Below, in pieces: positions 55,816-64,000 of a stretch of 64,000 nucleotides of DNA. Origin of the DNA: an uncultured beta proteobacterium (lineage in GTDB: Bacteria > Pseudomonadota > Gammaproteobacteria > Burkholderiales > Burkholderiaceae_E); the NCBI GenBank assembly GCA_903934295.1, contig CAIZNI010000060.1, forward strand, positions 16,693-80,692. The letters run 5' to 3'. The position numbers and the translations under genes are program-made. Within the stretch, counting starts at the first letter, position 1, and each line of letters begins with the position of its first letter. Below the pieces are notes generated by a model, which was given only the letters and a program-made list of their open reading frames with translations, was not told the origin of the DNA and made no database searches.

Positions 55816-58352
55816 AGCCAGAGGATGCGCTTGCGGTACTCGAGGTCGGTGAGCAGGGGCTCGGCCGGCCCTTGATGGAAGACCGCGCCGCGCTCCAGCG
55901 CGAACGCCCGGTCAGCCAGTGCCAGCACCAGATCGAGGTTGTGCTCGACGATGACGATCGAGACCTCGCTGCGCAGCCGGTCGAAGACGGTGAACAGGTC
56001 CTGGATCACCGCGGGCGCCAGGCCTTCGAAGGGCTCGTCGAGCAGCAGCAGCTTCACATTGCCCGAGAGCGCCCGCGCCACCGCTACCATCTGCTGTTCG
56101 CCGCCCGACAGGTAGTCGGCCGGCGTGTCCATCCGGTCGCGCAGCCGCGGGAAATAGTCGAAGATCCGGTCCTCGTCCCAGACCACGCCGCCCACCGCCG
56201 GATTGCGCCGGCGCAGCCGCCCCAGCGCCAGGTTCTCGCGCACCGACATGCCGGCAAACAGTCCACGGCCCTGCGGCACATAGCCGATGCCCAGGCAGGC
56301 GATCGCCGGTGCATCCAGCCCGGCGATTTCGGCGCCGTCGAAGCGGATCGTGCCGCTGGCCGGCTTCACCAGCCCGATCAGGGTCTTGAGCAGGGTCGAC
56401 TTGCCCGCGCCATTGCGCCCCAGCAGCGCCACGATCTCGCCGCGCCGCACATCGAGGGTGGCGGCGTTCAGGATGTGGCTCTTGCCGTAAAAGGCGTCGA
56501 CGCCCTCGAACGACAGCAGCTGTTCGCCCTCGGTCGAGGCGTTGGCAACGCGCCCGGTGACCGGCGGCGTGCCGGTGCCGGTGTAGACCTCCTGCACCCG
56601 GCGATCGGCGCGCGCCTGCTCGGGCGTGCCCGCCATCAGCACCTCGCCCTGGTTCATCACCGTGACCCGCTGCGAGAAGCCCAGCACGCGATCGATGTCG
56701 TGCTCGACGATCAGCACCGGAATGCCGGTGGCCACGGTGGTGATCAGGCGCGAGACGCGTTCGCGCTCGGCGGCGGCGAGCCCGGCCAGCGGCTCGTCCA
56801 TCAGCAGCACCCGCGGGTGGCTGCCCAGCGCGATGCCCAGGTCGACCAGGCGCTGGCCGCCATAGGACAGCGAGCCGGCCTCGGCGTGCTCGATGCCTTC
56901 GAGCCCGAGGAAGCGCAGCAGCTCGCGGGTTTCGGTGTTCACCTGCTCGAAGCGGTCGGCGTCGCGCCAGAAGTCGAAGCGGCCGGGGTGACGCGCCTGC
57001 AGCGACAGGCGCAGGTTCTCCTCGATGCTCAGGCCCTTGAACAGGTTGGTGATCTGGAAGGATCGCGCCAGACCCATCTGGCAGATGGCATCCGGCGAGC
57101 GTCCCCCGATCGACTGGCCGTGCAGCCGGATGCTGCCGCGGCTGGGCGCGAACAGACCCGAGACCAGATTGAAAACGGTGGTCTTGCCCGCGCCGTTGGG
57201 GCCGATCAGCGCGTGGATCTCGCCCGCCTTCAGGCTCAGGCTGGCGTCGACCACCGCCTTGATCCCGCCGAAATGCCGGCCGACGCCGGAGACCTCCAGC
57301 ACCGTCTCGTCGCTGCCGGCTTTGGCGCGCGCCGGGCGCAGGAACTCGGGCAGCGGCAGACCTTCGATGATCCGCCGGTTGTTCATCGCCGCGTCTTCGG
57401 TGGGCGGGGGGCGCAGGCGCAGCCGGATCTGCGTCCAGGCGCCGATCAGGCCGCCGGGCGAGAACAGGATGAAGCCCACGAAAAGCAGCCCGAAGTACAG
57501 CAGCCAGTTCGAGGTCCAGATCGACAGGTATTCGCGAAACAGGATGTAGAACAGCGCCCCGATCGCCGGGCCGATCAGGCTGCGCATGCCCCCGATCACC
57601 ACCATCGCCAGCAACTCGCCGGAGAACACCACCGAGGTCGGGTCGGCCGAGGTGAACCGGTGGTGGAAGGCCAGCAGCGCGCCGGCCAGACCGGTCACGG
57701 TCGCCGACACGCAGAACGCGAACAGCTTGTAATGATCGGTGTGATAGCCCTGGAAGGTGGCGCGTTGTTCGTTCTCGCGGATGGCCACCAGCGTGTGCCC
57801 CACCGGCGAGCGGATCAGCCGGTTGAGCACCGCCAGCAGCCCCAGTCCGATCGCGCTCACGAACACCAGGAAGACCAGCGAATCATCCAGGTTCAGCGGT
57901 CCGATGGCCGGGCGCACGATGCCGCCCAGGCCCGACTCGCCACCGGTCAGCGCGGTCCAGCGAAACGCCACGGTGAAGGTCAGCGCCGACAGCGCGAGCG
58001 TGAGCAGCGAGAAGTAGACGCCGCGCCGGCGCAGGATCAGGAAACCGAACGCGGTCGACAGCAGCGCCACGAAGGCGATCGCGAAGGCGAACGGCGCGAC
58101 GAAGCTGCCGGGAAACCAGTGGATCTGTGCGAGCGCGGCCGCATAGGCGCCGATCCCGAACCAGGCGCCGTGTCCGAACGAGGTCAGGCCGGTGAAGCCG
58201 ACCAGCAGGTTCAGCCCGATGGCGGCGATCGCGTAGATGACCAGATCGGTGGATGAAGTGAGCGTCAGGCCGATGGCCTGCAGCAAGAAGGGCGCGATCA
58301 GCAGGGCGATGGCACCCTGCAGCAGCGGACGGTGTTTCGGGTTGATCATCAT
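55812..58352 (-). CDS. Triple-fused branched-chain-amino-acid-type ABC transporter: LivM permease + LivG + LivF ATPases
   Basis: 846 residues. Residues about 1-315: LivM permease with about 10 helices (GLNLLVGFTGLTSFGHGAWFG, the FGHG motif of the family). Then a linker (323-345), a LivG ATPase (about 345-590; Walker A GPNGAGKTT near 382, signature LSYGGQ, Walker B VLLMDEP) and a LivF ATPase (about 608-846; Walker A GRNGAGKST near 644, signature LSGGEQQ, Walker B LLLLDEP). Normally these are three genes. With separate LivH it would make a two-polypeptide transporter. Both P-loops look intact. Confidence 0.92.
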   Translation of the reverse strand: MMINPKHRPLLQGAIALLIAPFLLQAIGLTLTSSTDLVIYAIAAIGLNLLVGFTGLTSFGHGAWFGIGAYAAALAQIHWFPGSFVAPFAFAIAFVALLSTAFGFLILRRRGVYFSLLTLALSALTFTVAFRWTALTGGESGLGGIVRPAIGPLNLDDSLVFLVFVSAIGLGLLAVLNRLIRSPVGHTLVAIRENEQRATFQGYHTDHYKLFAFCVSATVTGLAGALLAFHHRFTSADPTSVVFSGELLAMVVIGGMRSLIGPAIGALFYILFREYLSIWTSNWLLYFGLLFVGFILFSPGGLIGAWTQIRLRLRPPPTEDAAMNNRRIIEGLPLPEFLRPARAKAGSDETVLEVSGVGRHFGGIKAVVDASLSLKAGEIHALIGPNGAGKTTVFNLVSGLFAPSRGSIRLHGQSIGGRSPDAICQMGLARSFQITNLFKGLSIEENLRLSLQARHPGRFDFWRDADRFEQVNTETRELLRFLGLEGIEHAEAGSLSYGGQRLVDLGIALGSHPRVLLMDEPLAGLAAAERERVSRLITTVATGIPVLIVEHDIDRVLGFSQRVTVMNQGEVLMAGTPEQARADRRVQEVYTGTGTPPVTGRVANASTEGEQLLSFEGVDAFYGKSHILNAATLDVRRGEIVALLGRNGAGKSTLLKTLIGLVKPASGTIRFDGAEIAGLDAPAIACLGIGYVPQGRGLFAGMSVRENLALGRLRRRNPAVGGVVWDEDRIFDYFPRLRDRMDTPADYLSGGEQQMVAVARALSGNVKLLLLDEPFEGLAPAVIQDLFTVFDRLRSEVSIVIVEHNLDLVLALADRAFALERGAVFHQGPAEPLLTDLEYRKRILWL

Positions 58353-58356
58353 GGCC

Positions 58357-59232
58357 TCAGTCGAATCGCTCGATGCGCTCGCCCAGCAGGCCGCGCGGCC
58401 TCACCAGCAGCACCAGGATCATCAGCACATACATCGAGGCCTCACCGGCCGGTGGAAAGAAGTGGATGGTGATGCCCCGCACCACGCCCACCAGCATCGC
58501 CGCCAGCACCACGCCCCAGAAGCTGCCCAGGCCGCCGATCACCACCACCACGAAGGCCGCGGTCATGATCTCGGAGCCCATCGCCGGGTGCACGCCCGCG
58601 ATCGGGGCGAACAGCACGCCGGCCAGTGCCGCCAGGCCGACCCCGATCACCACGATGCCGGTCATGTAGGGCTGCAGCCGGATGCCCAGCGCCGCGACCA
58701 TGTCGGGCTTTTGCACGCCGGCGCGCACCACCTGACCGAACGCGGTCTTGTTGAGCAGCAGCCAGATCGCGGCCAGCGCGGCGATCACCACGCCCAGCAT
58801 GATCAGCCGGTAGCGCGAGTAGAGGAATTCGCCGATCACCAGGTTGCCGCGCAGCGCGGTCGGGATCGACGCGGGCAGGGGCGCTGCGCCCCAGATCATC
58901 CGGATCATCTGTTCGACGACCATCGACAGGCCGAAGGTGAGCAGCAGGCCGATGATCGGATCGGCGGTGTAGAAGCGGCGCAGCAGGTAGCGCTCGAAGG
59001 CGATCCCGAGCAGGCCGACCAGGATCGGCGAGGCGATCAGCGCGCCCCCGAAGCCGGCCACCTTCGCGATCTCGACCGCGAAATAGGCGCCCAGCGCATA
59101 GAACGCGCCGTGGGCGAGATTCACGATGCCGCCCAGGCTGAAGATCATCGACAGGCCGAGCGCGATCAGCAGGTAGTACCCGCCGACGAGCAGCCCGTTG
59201 ATCACCTGCTCGAGCAGAAAGATGGCAGCCAT
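58357..59232 (-). CDS. LivH-type ABC transporter permease
   Basis: About 291 residues from ATG 59232 (MAAIFLLEQVING), with about eight transmembrane helices; a TTG at 59241 would add three codons. LLIALGLSMIFSLGGIVNLAHG is the family's hallmark loop. It forms the other half of the channel with the LivM domain of the fused protein whose gene starts 4 bases after it. Uptake of branched-chain amino acids or other carboxylates is the family role. Confidence 0.92.
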   Translation of the reverse strand: MAAIFLLEQVINGLLVGGYYLLIALGLSMIFSLGGIVNLAHGAFYALGAYFAVEIAKVAGFGGALIASPILVGLLGIAFERYLLRRFYTADPIIGLLLTFGLSMVVEQMIRMIWGAAPLPASIPTALRGNLVIGEFLYSRYRLIMLGVVIAALAAIWLLLNKTAFGQVVRAGVQKPDMVAALGIRLQPYMTGIVVIGVGLAALAGVLFAPIAGVHPAMGSEIMTAAFVVVVIGGLGSFWGVVLAAMLVGVVRGITIHFFPPAGEASMYVLMILVLLVRPRGLLGERIERFD

Positions 59233-59301
59233 GTTGCGCAATCGTGGGTGCCCGCCTGCAGCGGGCGGGAGCCGCGCGGTCGCGGGGACCGGCGGCGCCT
59301 C

Positions 59302-59330
59302 AAAAGAACAGCCCGGGCGCGCGCCCGGGC
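59302..59330 (-). terminator. Intrinsic terminator/attenuator after the substrate-binding protein gene
   Basis: A perfect 20-base GC palindrome (59311-59330) is followed on the minus strand by TGTTCTTTTG. It lies 9 bases after the stop of the substrate-binding protein gene and before livH, so it should reduce readthrough to the permease genes. Confidence 0.7.
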
Positions 59331-59338
59331 CGGCGGGG

Positions 59339-60604
59339 TCAGGCCATCTTGCAGTCGTTTTCCTCGCGCGTGGGCGCGAGGCTGTCGAGCCTGGCCGAAG
59401 GGCCCGGCAGCGGGGCGCTGAGCTGCATGAAGTCCCACTTGTTGGTGGCGCGGCCCTTGGCCTTGGGCGTCATCGTGTACATCTCCTGGATCAGCTGGTG
59501 ATCCCAGGCGCGGAAGTAGCCCTTGCGGCCCTTCAGGACGTCGAACTGGGGTTCCTTCTCGAGGTGGGCGATGAGCTTTTCCGAGTCGGTGGACTTGATC
59601 TCGTTCATCGACTGCACCAGCAGCTTCATCGTGAAATACTCGGCCGCGGCCTGGTCCTCGGGCGGCTTGCCGTGGCGCGCGGTGAACGCGGTGACGAAGG
59701 CCTTGGCCGAGGGGCTGGCGACATCCGGGTGCCAGCGCACCGGCCAGGTGCCGGCGAAGTTGTCGACGCCCGCCGCCCAGGCCATGGCCGGGGCCATGTC
59801 GAAGCCGACCAGCGGATACGGCAGCCCGAACTCGGCGTACTGCTTGATGAAGTTGGCGACCTGCAGGCCGGCCAGGTTGGACACCACCACATCGGGCTTG
59901 GCCTGGCGAATCTTCAGCAGGAAGGGGCTGAAGTCGGTGGCGTCGGTGGCGACCAGCACGTTCTCGACCAGGTCGCCCTTGTTGGCCGCCAGAAAGCGCT
60001 TGCCGACCCGCAGCAGATCATGGCCGAAGGCGTAGTCGGCGGTCAGGCTGAACCAGCGCTTGCCCGACACCATGTTGTTGCTCATGAGCGCGGTCGCCAC
60101 CGCGTTCACGTACATCGTGTTGGCTGCTTCCGCATGGAACATGTAGCGGTTGCAGCTCTTGCCGCGGATCTCGTCGGAGTTGCCGCCGGTGTTCACGAAG
60201 ACCTTGCGGTTGCGCGCGGCGACCTGCGCGATCGCCATGCACGACGCCGACGAGATCTCGCCCAGCAGCAGCACCGCGCCGTCGCGTTCGAGCTGGCGTT
60301 GCGCCTTGCTCGAGGCGGTCGCCGGGTTGATCGAGTCCTCGGAGAGCAGTTCGATCTCGCGCCCGAGCAGTCCGCCCGACTTGTTGAGCTCCTCCACCGC
60401 CATCTTGATGCCGAGCACCGCGTATTCGCCGACCGTGCCGAGGAAGCCGGTCTGCGGGGTCAGGTGGCCGATGCGGATCTTGTCGGACTGGGCGTGGATG
60501 ATCGCGGGGAAACCGCTGATCGCGGCGGCGGCCGCACCGGTGGTGATGATCTGGCGGCGGACGGGCGAGGCATTCGTCGGGCTGGCGGGTTGCTGGGTCT
60601 TCAT
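59339..60604 (-). CDS. LivK-type ABC transporter substrate-binding protein
   Basis: 421-residue periplasmic-binding protein fold type I. N-terminal signal with RRQIITTGAAAAAISG suggests Tat or Sec export, cleaved after AIIHAQ. Core motifs: KIRIGHLTPQTGFLGTVG, GLLGREIELL, GEISSASCMAIAQ and VLGIKMAVEELN. It would bind amino acids or aromatic/dicarboxylic acids for the LivH/LivMGF transporter. ATG 60604 is preceded by GGAG (about 10 bases); the frame is open 22 codons upstream but without a start site. Confidence 0.9.
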   Translation of the reverse strand: MKTQQPASPTNASPVRRQIITTGAAAAAISGFPAIIHAQSDKIRIGHLTPQTGFLGTVGEYAVLGIKMAVEELNKSGGLLGREIELLSEDSINPATASSKAQRQLERDGAVLLLGEISSASCMAIAQVAARNRKVFVNTGGNSDEIRGKSCNRYMFHAEAANTMYVNAVATALMSNNMVSGKRWFSLTADYAFGHDLLRVGKRFLAANKGDLVENVLVATDATDFSPFLLKIRQAKPDVVVSNLAGLQVANFIKQYAEFGLPYPLVGFDMAPAMAWAAGVDNFAGTWPVRWHPDVASPSAKAFVTAFTARHGKPPEDQAAAEYFTMKLLVQSMNEIKSTDSEKLIAHLEKEPQFDVLKGRKGYFRAWDHQLIQEMYTMTPKAKGRATNKWDFMQLSAPLPGPSARLDSLAPTREENDCKMA

Positions 60605-60641
60605 TCGGCGTCTCCTGGGGTTATCGGTCTGCAGACATCGG

Positions 60642-60660
60642 TTTTGATCTTTGATCAAAA
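60642..60660. promoter_or_regulatory. Perfect dyad between the substrate-binding gene and gntR
   Basis: TTTTGATC, TTT, GATCAAAA is a perfect 8-base inverted repeat with a 3-base spacer. A minus-strand -35 TTGACA lies at 60681-60686, so the dyad falls just downstream of where the -10 would be. Likely operator of the divergent GntR regulator. Confidence 0.6.
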
Positions 60661-60742
60661 GTGGCATCATGGAGTCCGTTTGTCAATACGCGACCGGTGC
60701 TTCGCCGGGCCGTTTTAACCGTCCCCGCCATCCCATCCGCTC

Positions 60743-61441
60743 ATGTCCTCCCTTTCCGACCCGGTTCTTCCGATCGCCCATGAGTCGATGTCGCAGGCGG
60801 TCTATCGGCATCTGCGCGAGCGGCTCATCGCAGGCCAGTTCCGCCCGGGCGAGCGGCTCACGCTCGATGCGGTCGCCCGGGCGTTGGGTACCAGTCACAT
60901 GCCGGTTCGCGAGGCCATCCGCCGGCTCGCCGCCGAGCGGGCCCTCGAGATTCTGCCCAACCGGACCGTGCGGGTGCCGCAGATGACCCGGAGCCGTTTT
61001 GGCGAGATTCTCGTCATTCGCAAACTCCTCGAGGGCAACGCGGTGGCGCAGGCGGCCCGACGCATCGATGCGCCGGCACTCGCGCAGGCGCGGCGGGTGA
61101 GCGATGCGTTCGGCGCCGAGATCCGGCGGCGACAGCCCGATATTCCCGAACTCATCCTCATGAACAAGGCGCTGCACTTCACCGTCTACGCCGCCTGTGG
61201 CAATCGGGTGCTCCTGGAACTGATCGAGGCGCTGTGGCTGCAGGTGGGGCCGGTGATCAACCTCGATCTGCGCAGCGGATCGCGGCGCATCGCCGAGGCG
61301 CCCTCGGCCATTCACCACGACCGGCTGGTGCATGCGTTGGAGCGGCGCGACGCCCGCGCGGCGCGCAGCGCCCTGGTGGATGATCTGACGAGTGCTGCCG
61401 AGGTCATCCTGGCGGGTGACGGACTCGCGCCCGACGCCTGA
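60743..61441 (+). CDS. GntR-family transcriptional regulator (FadR/FCD type)
   Basis: 232 residues: winged helix (about 18-80, ERLTLDAVARALGTSHMPVREAIRRL) and an FCD effector domain (about 90-215, with LHFTVYAAC and IHHDRLVHAL, the His pair that often binds metal or carboxylate ligands). It is divergent from the Liv substrate-binding gene and presumably represses that operon. The last 21 bases including the stop codon are duplicated in tandem. Confidence 0.9.
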   Translation: MSSLSDPVLPIAHESMSQAVYRHLRERLIAGQFRPGERLTLDAVARALGTSHMPVREAIRRLAAERALEILPNRTVRVPQMTRSRFGEILVIRKLLEGNAVAQAARRIDAPALAQARRVSDAFGAEIRRRQPDIPELILMNKALHFTVYAACGNRVLLELIEALWLQVGPVINLDLRSGSRRIAEAPSAIHHDRLVHALERRDARAARSALVDDLTSAAEVILAGDGLAPDA

Positions 61442-61462
61442 GGACTCGCGCCCGACGCCTGA
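61421..61462 (+). repeat. Perfect 21-base tandem duplication over the gntR stop
   Basis: The unit GGACTCGCGCCCGACGCCTGA occurs twice, 61421-61441 and 61442-61462. The first copy codes the last six residues of GntR and its stop. The second copy is non-coding, so the duplication does not change the protein. Confidence 0.9.
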
Positions 61463-61707
61463 GCCCCCACCGGCCTGGTTGTTCTCGAGGCTGCCGCCCA
61501 TCACATCGGTCTGCCTCTGCGCTCCCCGGTTGCCTGTTTTCGACAGGTCGGGTCAGGCGTTCGGCCCGTCCATTCGGCTCGTGCAATCGACGCATGCCGG
61601 CTCCCACCGTTGACCGACCTCAAAGGGACCCGCCGGATCCGCCCTAGGATGGTCTGCCGGCAGGGACCGTTGCGGTCGCCGGGCAATCCGGGCGGGACCG
61701 TCATCCG

Positions 61708-63267
61708 ATGACAGGCAGGCACCATGGGACGCGCAGGGCCGCGCGGGCAATCGTTGGCGCGATCGTCTGCGCGATCGCTGCCGGCTGCTTTTCCAGCCCG
61801 GGGCCGTCGACTCCGGCGGCGGGTCGGTACGCCTTCGCGCGCAGCGGTGTGCAGCTGATGGCGATCCCGCTGGACGTCGCCACGCCGGCGCTCACCGCCG
61901 TGGCCACGCTGAGCGCCGAACCGGATTTCGCCCTGCCGGTGGAACGGTTTTCCGATCCGGCGAACGGACGCGGTCGCTACCACGACCTGATCCTGTTCAA
62001 TGGGGGCCGGGTGTTCTACCTGTCGGGTCTCACCGATGGCGTGCGAGCGCTGGCGGCCGAACTCGACCCGTTCCAGGGCATGGCAGGCGCGCCGGTGCGC
62101 GCCTGCGGCCCTGCGGGCGGGCCGGATGACCCGGCGATCGGCCTGATCCGCGATCGCCGGGGCGAGGCGGTGGCGGAGGTCACCGTCCGCTTCGACAGCC
62201 GCAGCGGCTGCATCGCTGCGGATGGCGATCGGGTGCTGGCGATCGTGCCGGGCGAACCGCCGGGGCCGATGGGCGTGGCACGGTCGGCGGCGGGCATGGT
62301 CCCTGCCTTCACGCAAGTGCTCATGGCCGACGACGTGCGGGTCGGGCAGAGGGCCGATGGCTTGGCCATCGGCGTGCTGCGTCTGGCGGGCCCCGATCTG
62401 CTGTTCATCGAGGGGGTTGGTCAGGCGGGTCCGGTGCGTCTGGCGCCAGCGCCATCGGATGACGCGCGCATCATCGGCTGGCGAGTGCTGGCGCGAGACG
62501 TCGGCGCAGTCGTGCTGTGCGCCCGGGTCGATGCGTCGGACCGCTGCGCGCTCTACCGTTTCGATCCGCTCGCCGATCCGCGCCTGCGCCCGCTGACGTC
62601 CTCGGATCACCTCGGCGTCCAGATGGCGGGCATCGCCGCCGGCAGTGCCTTTGTGGTGTCCGATGGCCCGGCGGTCTCGGCCGACCCGCCCCCGTTCCGG
62701 ATGCGCACCGTTCATGTCATCGATCTGGTGCCGCCGTTTGGCACGCGCGCGGCGTTCAGCCTCGCCCCGGGGGCGCGGGCGATCGCCATCGATCGCAGCG
62801 TGCTGTTCCATGGCCTGGACACCGTGCGCTTCAGCGAGTATTGGCTCATCGATGTCCTGACCGGCGCCAGCCGCCTGACCGAGCGGGTGATGTACGGCAG
62901 CGGTGCGTCCAGTCTCTACGCCGACCAGCGGATCGGCTGCGTCGTGGCCGATGCGCGCGCTGCGTCGCCCGAGCAGTCGGACTGCCAGGCCCTGGCATGG
63001 GCCAGTCCCAACGACGCGAGAGGCGCCGCGGACCGGCAGGTCTACCTGGCCGATCCGGGTGGCACGTTGCTGGCCAGTCACGCTTTCGCGGCGGTGCTGT
63101 CGTTTCCCGCTTTCGTGGGCCTCGAGACCGCGTCCGATCTCCTGATCGGAGTGAACCCGGCTGCGGGCGGACATCAGGTCTGGCGCGTGCCCAAGGACGG
63201 GCTCACCCCCCGCGCATTGCTGCTGGCGGACGATGCGGTGCTGTACGGAACGATCCTGGTGCGCTGA
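61708..63267 (+). CDS. Large unrecognised lipoprotein
   Basis: 519 residues. Signal sequence IVGAIVCAIAAGCFSS puts the lipidated Cys at about residue 27. The mature part is made of beta-strand-like stretches with no cysteine motif, repeat or domain I recognise; the SDPANG, DRVLAIVPGE and VYLADPGGTLLASH-type segments vaguely suggest a beta-propeller. Upstream and downstream genes do not suggest a role. Most of the opposite strand is open but codes nothing recognisable, so this frame is preferred for its lipobox. Confidence 0.75.
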   Translation: MTGRHHGTRRAARAIVGAIVCAIAAGCFSSPGPSTPAAGRYAFARSGVQLMAIPLDVATPALTAVATLSAEPDFALPVERFSDPANGRGRYHDLILFNGGRVFYLSGLTDGVRALAAELDPFQGMAGAPVRACGPAGGPDDPAIGLIRDRRGEAVAEVTVRFDSRSGCIAADGDRVLAIVPGEPPGPMGVARSAAGMVPAFTQVLMADDVRVGQRADGLAIGVLRLAGPDLLFIEGVGQAGPVRLAPAPSDDARIIGWRVLARDVGAVVLCARVDASDRCALYRFDPLADPRLRPLTSSDHLGVQMAGIAAGSAFVVSDGPAVSADPPPFRMRTVHVIDLVPPFGTRAAFSLAPGARAIAIDRSVLFHGLDTVRFSEYWLIDVLTGASRLTERVMYGSGASSLYADQRIGCVVADARAASPEQSDCQALAWASPNDARGAADRQVYLADPGGTLLASHAFAAVLSFPAFVGLETASDLLIGVNPAAGGHQVWRVPKDGLTPRALLLADDAVLYGTILVR

Positions 63268-63347
63268 CCCGGTGCGCCCGGGCCGCAGTCCCGCAGCGTC
63301 GCCGCGCGCACCGTGGCATGCTTGCCGGCCCCGACCAGGAAGACACC

Positions 63348-63998
63348 ATGAGCCCCGAGCAAGCCGCTGCCCCGCCTCGCCTGCAGGTGCTGGCCTACAC
63401 CGACTACAAGAGTCCCTATGCCTTCGTGGCCAGCGCGGCCACCAAGGCGCTGGCGCTGAGCTATCCGCTGGACCTCGTCTGGCGTCCCTACACCCTGCGC
63501 ATCGCCGAGTACCTCGGCTCGGTGGAGGATCGCTCGGTCCACAACTGGCGCCGGGTGCGCTATGCCTACATGGACGCGCGCCGGCTGGCCAACCGCCAGG
63601 GCCTCACGCTCAAGGGCCCGCGGCGCATCTACCACGGCGAACTCGCCAGCCTGGGCATGCTCTTCGCCCAGCGCGAAGGTTTCTTCCCGGCCTACCACGA
63701 CAGCACCTTCGAGCGCTTCTGGCGCCATGACCTCGACATCGATGACATGACCCAGATGCGCGAGCACATCGGCGCGCTGGGGGGCGATGCCGATGCGTTC
63801 GAGCGCTATGCCACCGGTGAGGGTGTGCCCGAGCACCGCGCCATCGTCGAGGAGGCCGAGGCGCGCGGTGTGTTCGGCGTGCCTACCCTGATCTTCCAGG
63901 GCGAGACCTTCTGGGGCGGCGATCGCATCGATCTGGCGCGCCAGGCGATCGAGCAGGCGCTGCTCGCCCGCGCGCCGCGGACTTCGCGCGGGGCCTGA
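63348..63998 (+). CDS. DsbA-fold protein, 2-hydroxychromene-2-carboxylate isomerase/GST-kappa-like
   Basis: 216 residues with thioredoxin/DsbA-like fold. The CXXC is replaced by SPYA in VLAYTDYKSPYAFVASAA, as in HCCA isomerase and kappa GST, and VFGVPTLIFQGETFWGGDR supplies the cis-Pro region. It likely uses glutathione to isomerise an aromatic or chromene substrate. AGGA lies about 8 bases before ATG 63348; the frame stays open upstream but not plausibly. It ends two bases before the window edge. Confidence 0.85.
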   Translation: MSPEQAAAPPRLQVLAYTDYKSPYAFVASAATKALALSYPLDLVWRPYTLRIAEYLGSVEDRSVHNWRRVRYAYMDARRLANRQGLTLKGPRRIYHGELASLGMLFAQREGFFPAYHDSTFERFWRHDLDIDDMTQMREHIGALGGDADAFERYATGEGVPEHRAIVEEAEARGVFGVPTLIFQGETFWGGDRIDLARQAIEQALLARAPRTSRGA

Positions 63999-64000
63999 GG

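Noticed and set aside
55872..58256. 794-codon plus-strand frame opposite the fused Liv transporter
   Set aside because: Antisense shadow; composition (Arg, Gln, Asp, His) is typical of mirrored GC-rich coding DNA.
59311..59330. Perfect 20-base palindrome as an attachment or origin site
   Set aside because: It directly follows a stop codon and runs into a T-rich stretch on the minus strand, which fits a terminator; no integrase is nearby.
61501..63174. 557-codon minus-strand frame opposite the lipoprotein gene
   Set aside because: No signal, domain or ribosome binding site; the plus frame has a lipobox and is preferred, although peptide evidence would be welcome.

Overview
The window is a high-GC stretch of a bacterial chromosome, almost certainly from a betaproteobacterium of the order Burkholderiales. 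The basis is gene order and content: dusB-fis-purH-ruvC-ruvAB, miaB-phoH-ybeY-corC-lnt-glyQS, amgK-murU divergent from lptD-surA-rsmA, the tol-pal operon, an Entner-Doudoroff/zwf divergon, and several Bug-type (TctC) periplasmic receptors, a family greatly expanded in Burkholderiales. The genus cannot be fixed from sequence alone. I see no prophage, CRISPR array, integrase or complete insertion sequence.

Region 1 (1-5,750): hexose catabolism. eda and edd (minus) diverge from zwf-pgl-hexR (plus). The 211-base gap between them holds a near-consensus HexR box and a second, longer dyad over the -10 of a strong zwf promoter, so the RpiR-type regulator encoded here probably controls both operons and itself. 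Region 2 (5,750-20,450): a small ORF, tRNA-Lys with its own promoter and terminator, a YeeE/TsuA sulfur transporter, then a long minus-strand run: ybgC-tolQRAB-pal-cpoB (envelope), a rhomboid protease, and dusB-fis-purH-ruvC-[acyl-CoA ligase]-ruvA-ruvB, with an AMP-forming acyl-CoA ligase lodged between ruvC and ruvA.

Region 3 (20,450-38,200): envelope and translation housekeeping. murU-amgK (cell-wall recycling) diverges from lptD-surA-rsmA. Then come gloA, ygjP-plsC-gmhB-glyS-glyQ, lnt-corC-ybeY-phoH-miaB and a small secreted protein.

Region 4 (38,200-64,000): accessory metabolism. A large ADP-forming acyl-CoA synthetase converges on a DUF35/thiolase-like pair with an IclR regulator; the thiolase lacks its nucleophilic cysteine, which suggests aldolase-like rather than thiolase chemistry. 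Next are a decayed stretch with a nicotinate phosphoribosyltransferase-like remnant, a FadL porin, a secreted protein with three internal repeats, a Bug receptor, metY, a truncated Rpn-family nuclease, HD-like and DUF924 proteins, and a cluster of crotonase-like protein, Bug receptor, CoA-transferase and second Bug receptor. A LivK/LivH system follows in which LivM, LivG and LivF are fused into one 846-residue polypeptide, with an MFS gene and a divergent GntR regulator whose likely operator is a perfect 19-base dyad. The window ends with an unrecognised lipoprotein and a DsbA-fold isomerase.

Most of the window is conserved housekeeping. The items most likely to be new are the cysteine-less thiolase/DUF35 pair, the triple-fused transporter, the ligase inside the ruv operon, the two-cysteine LptD and the two unrecognised exported proteins.
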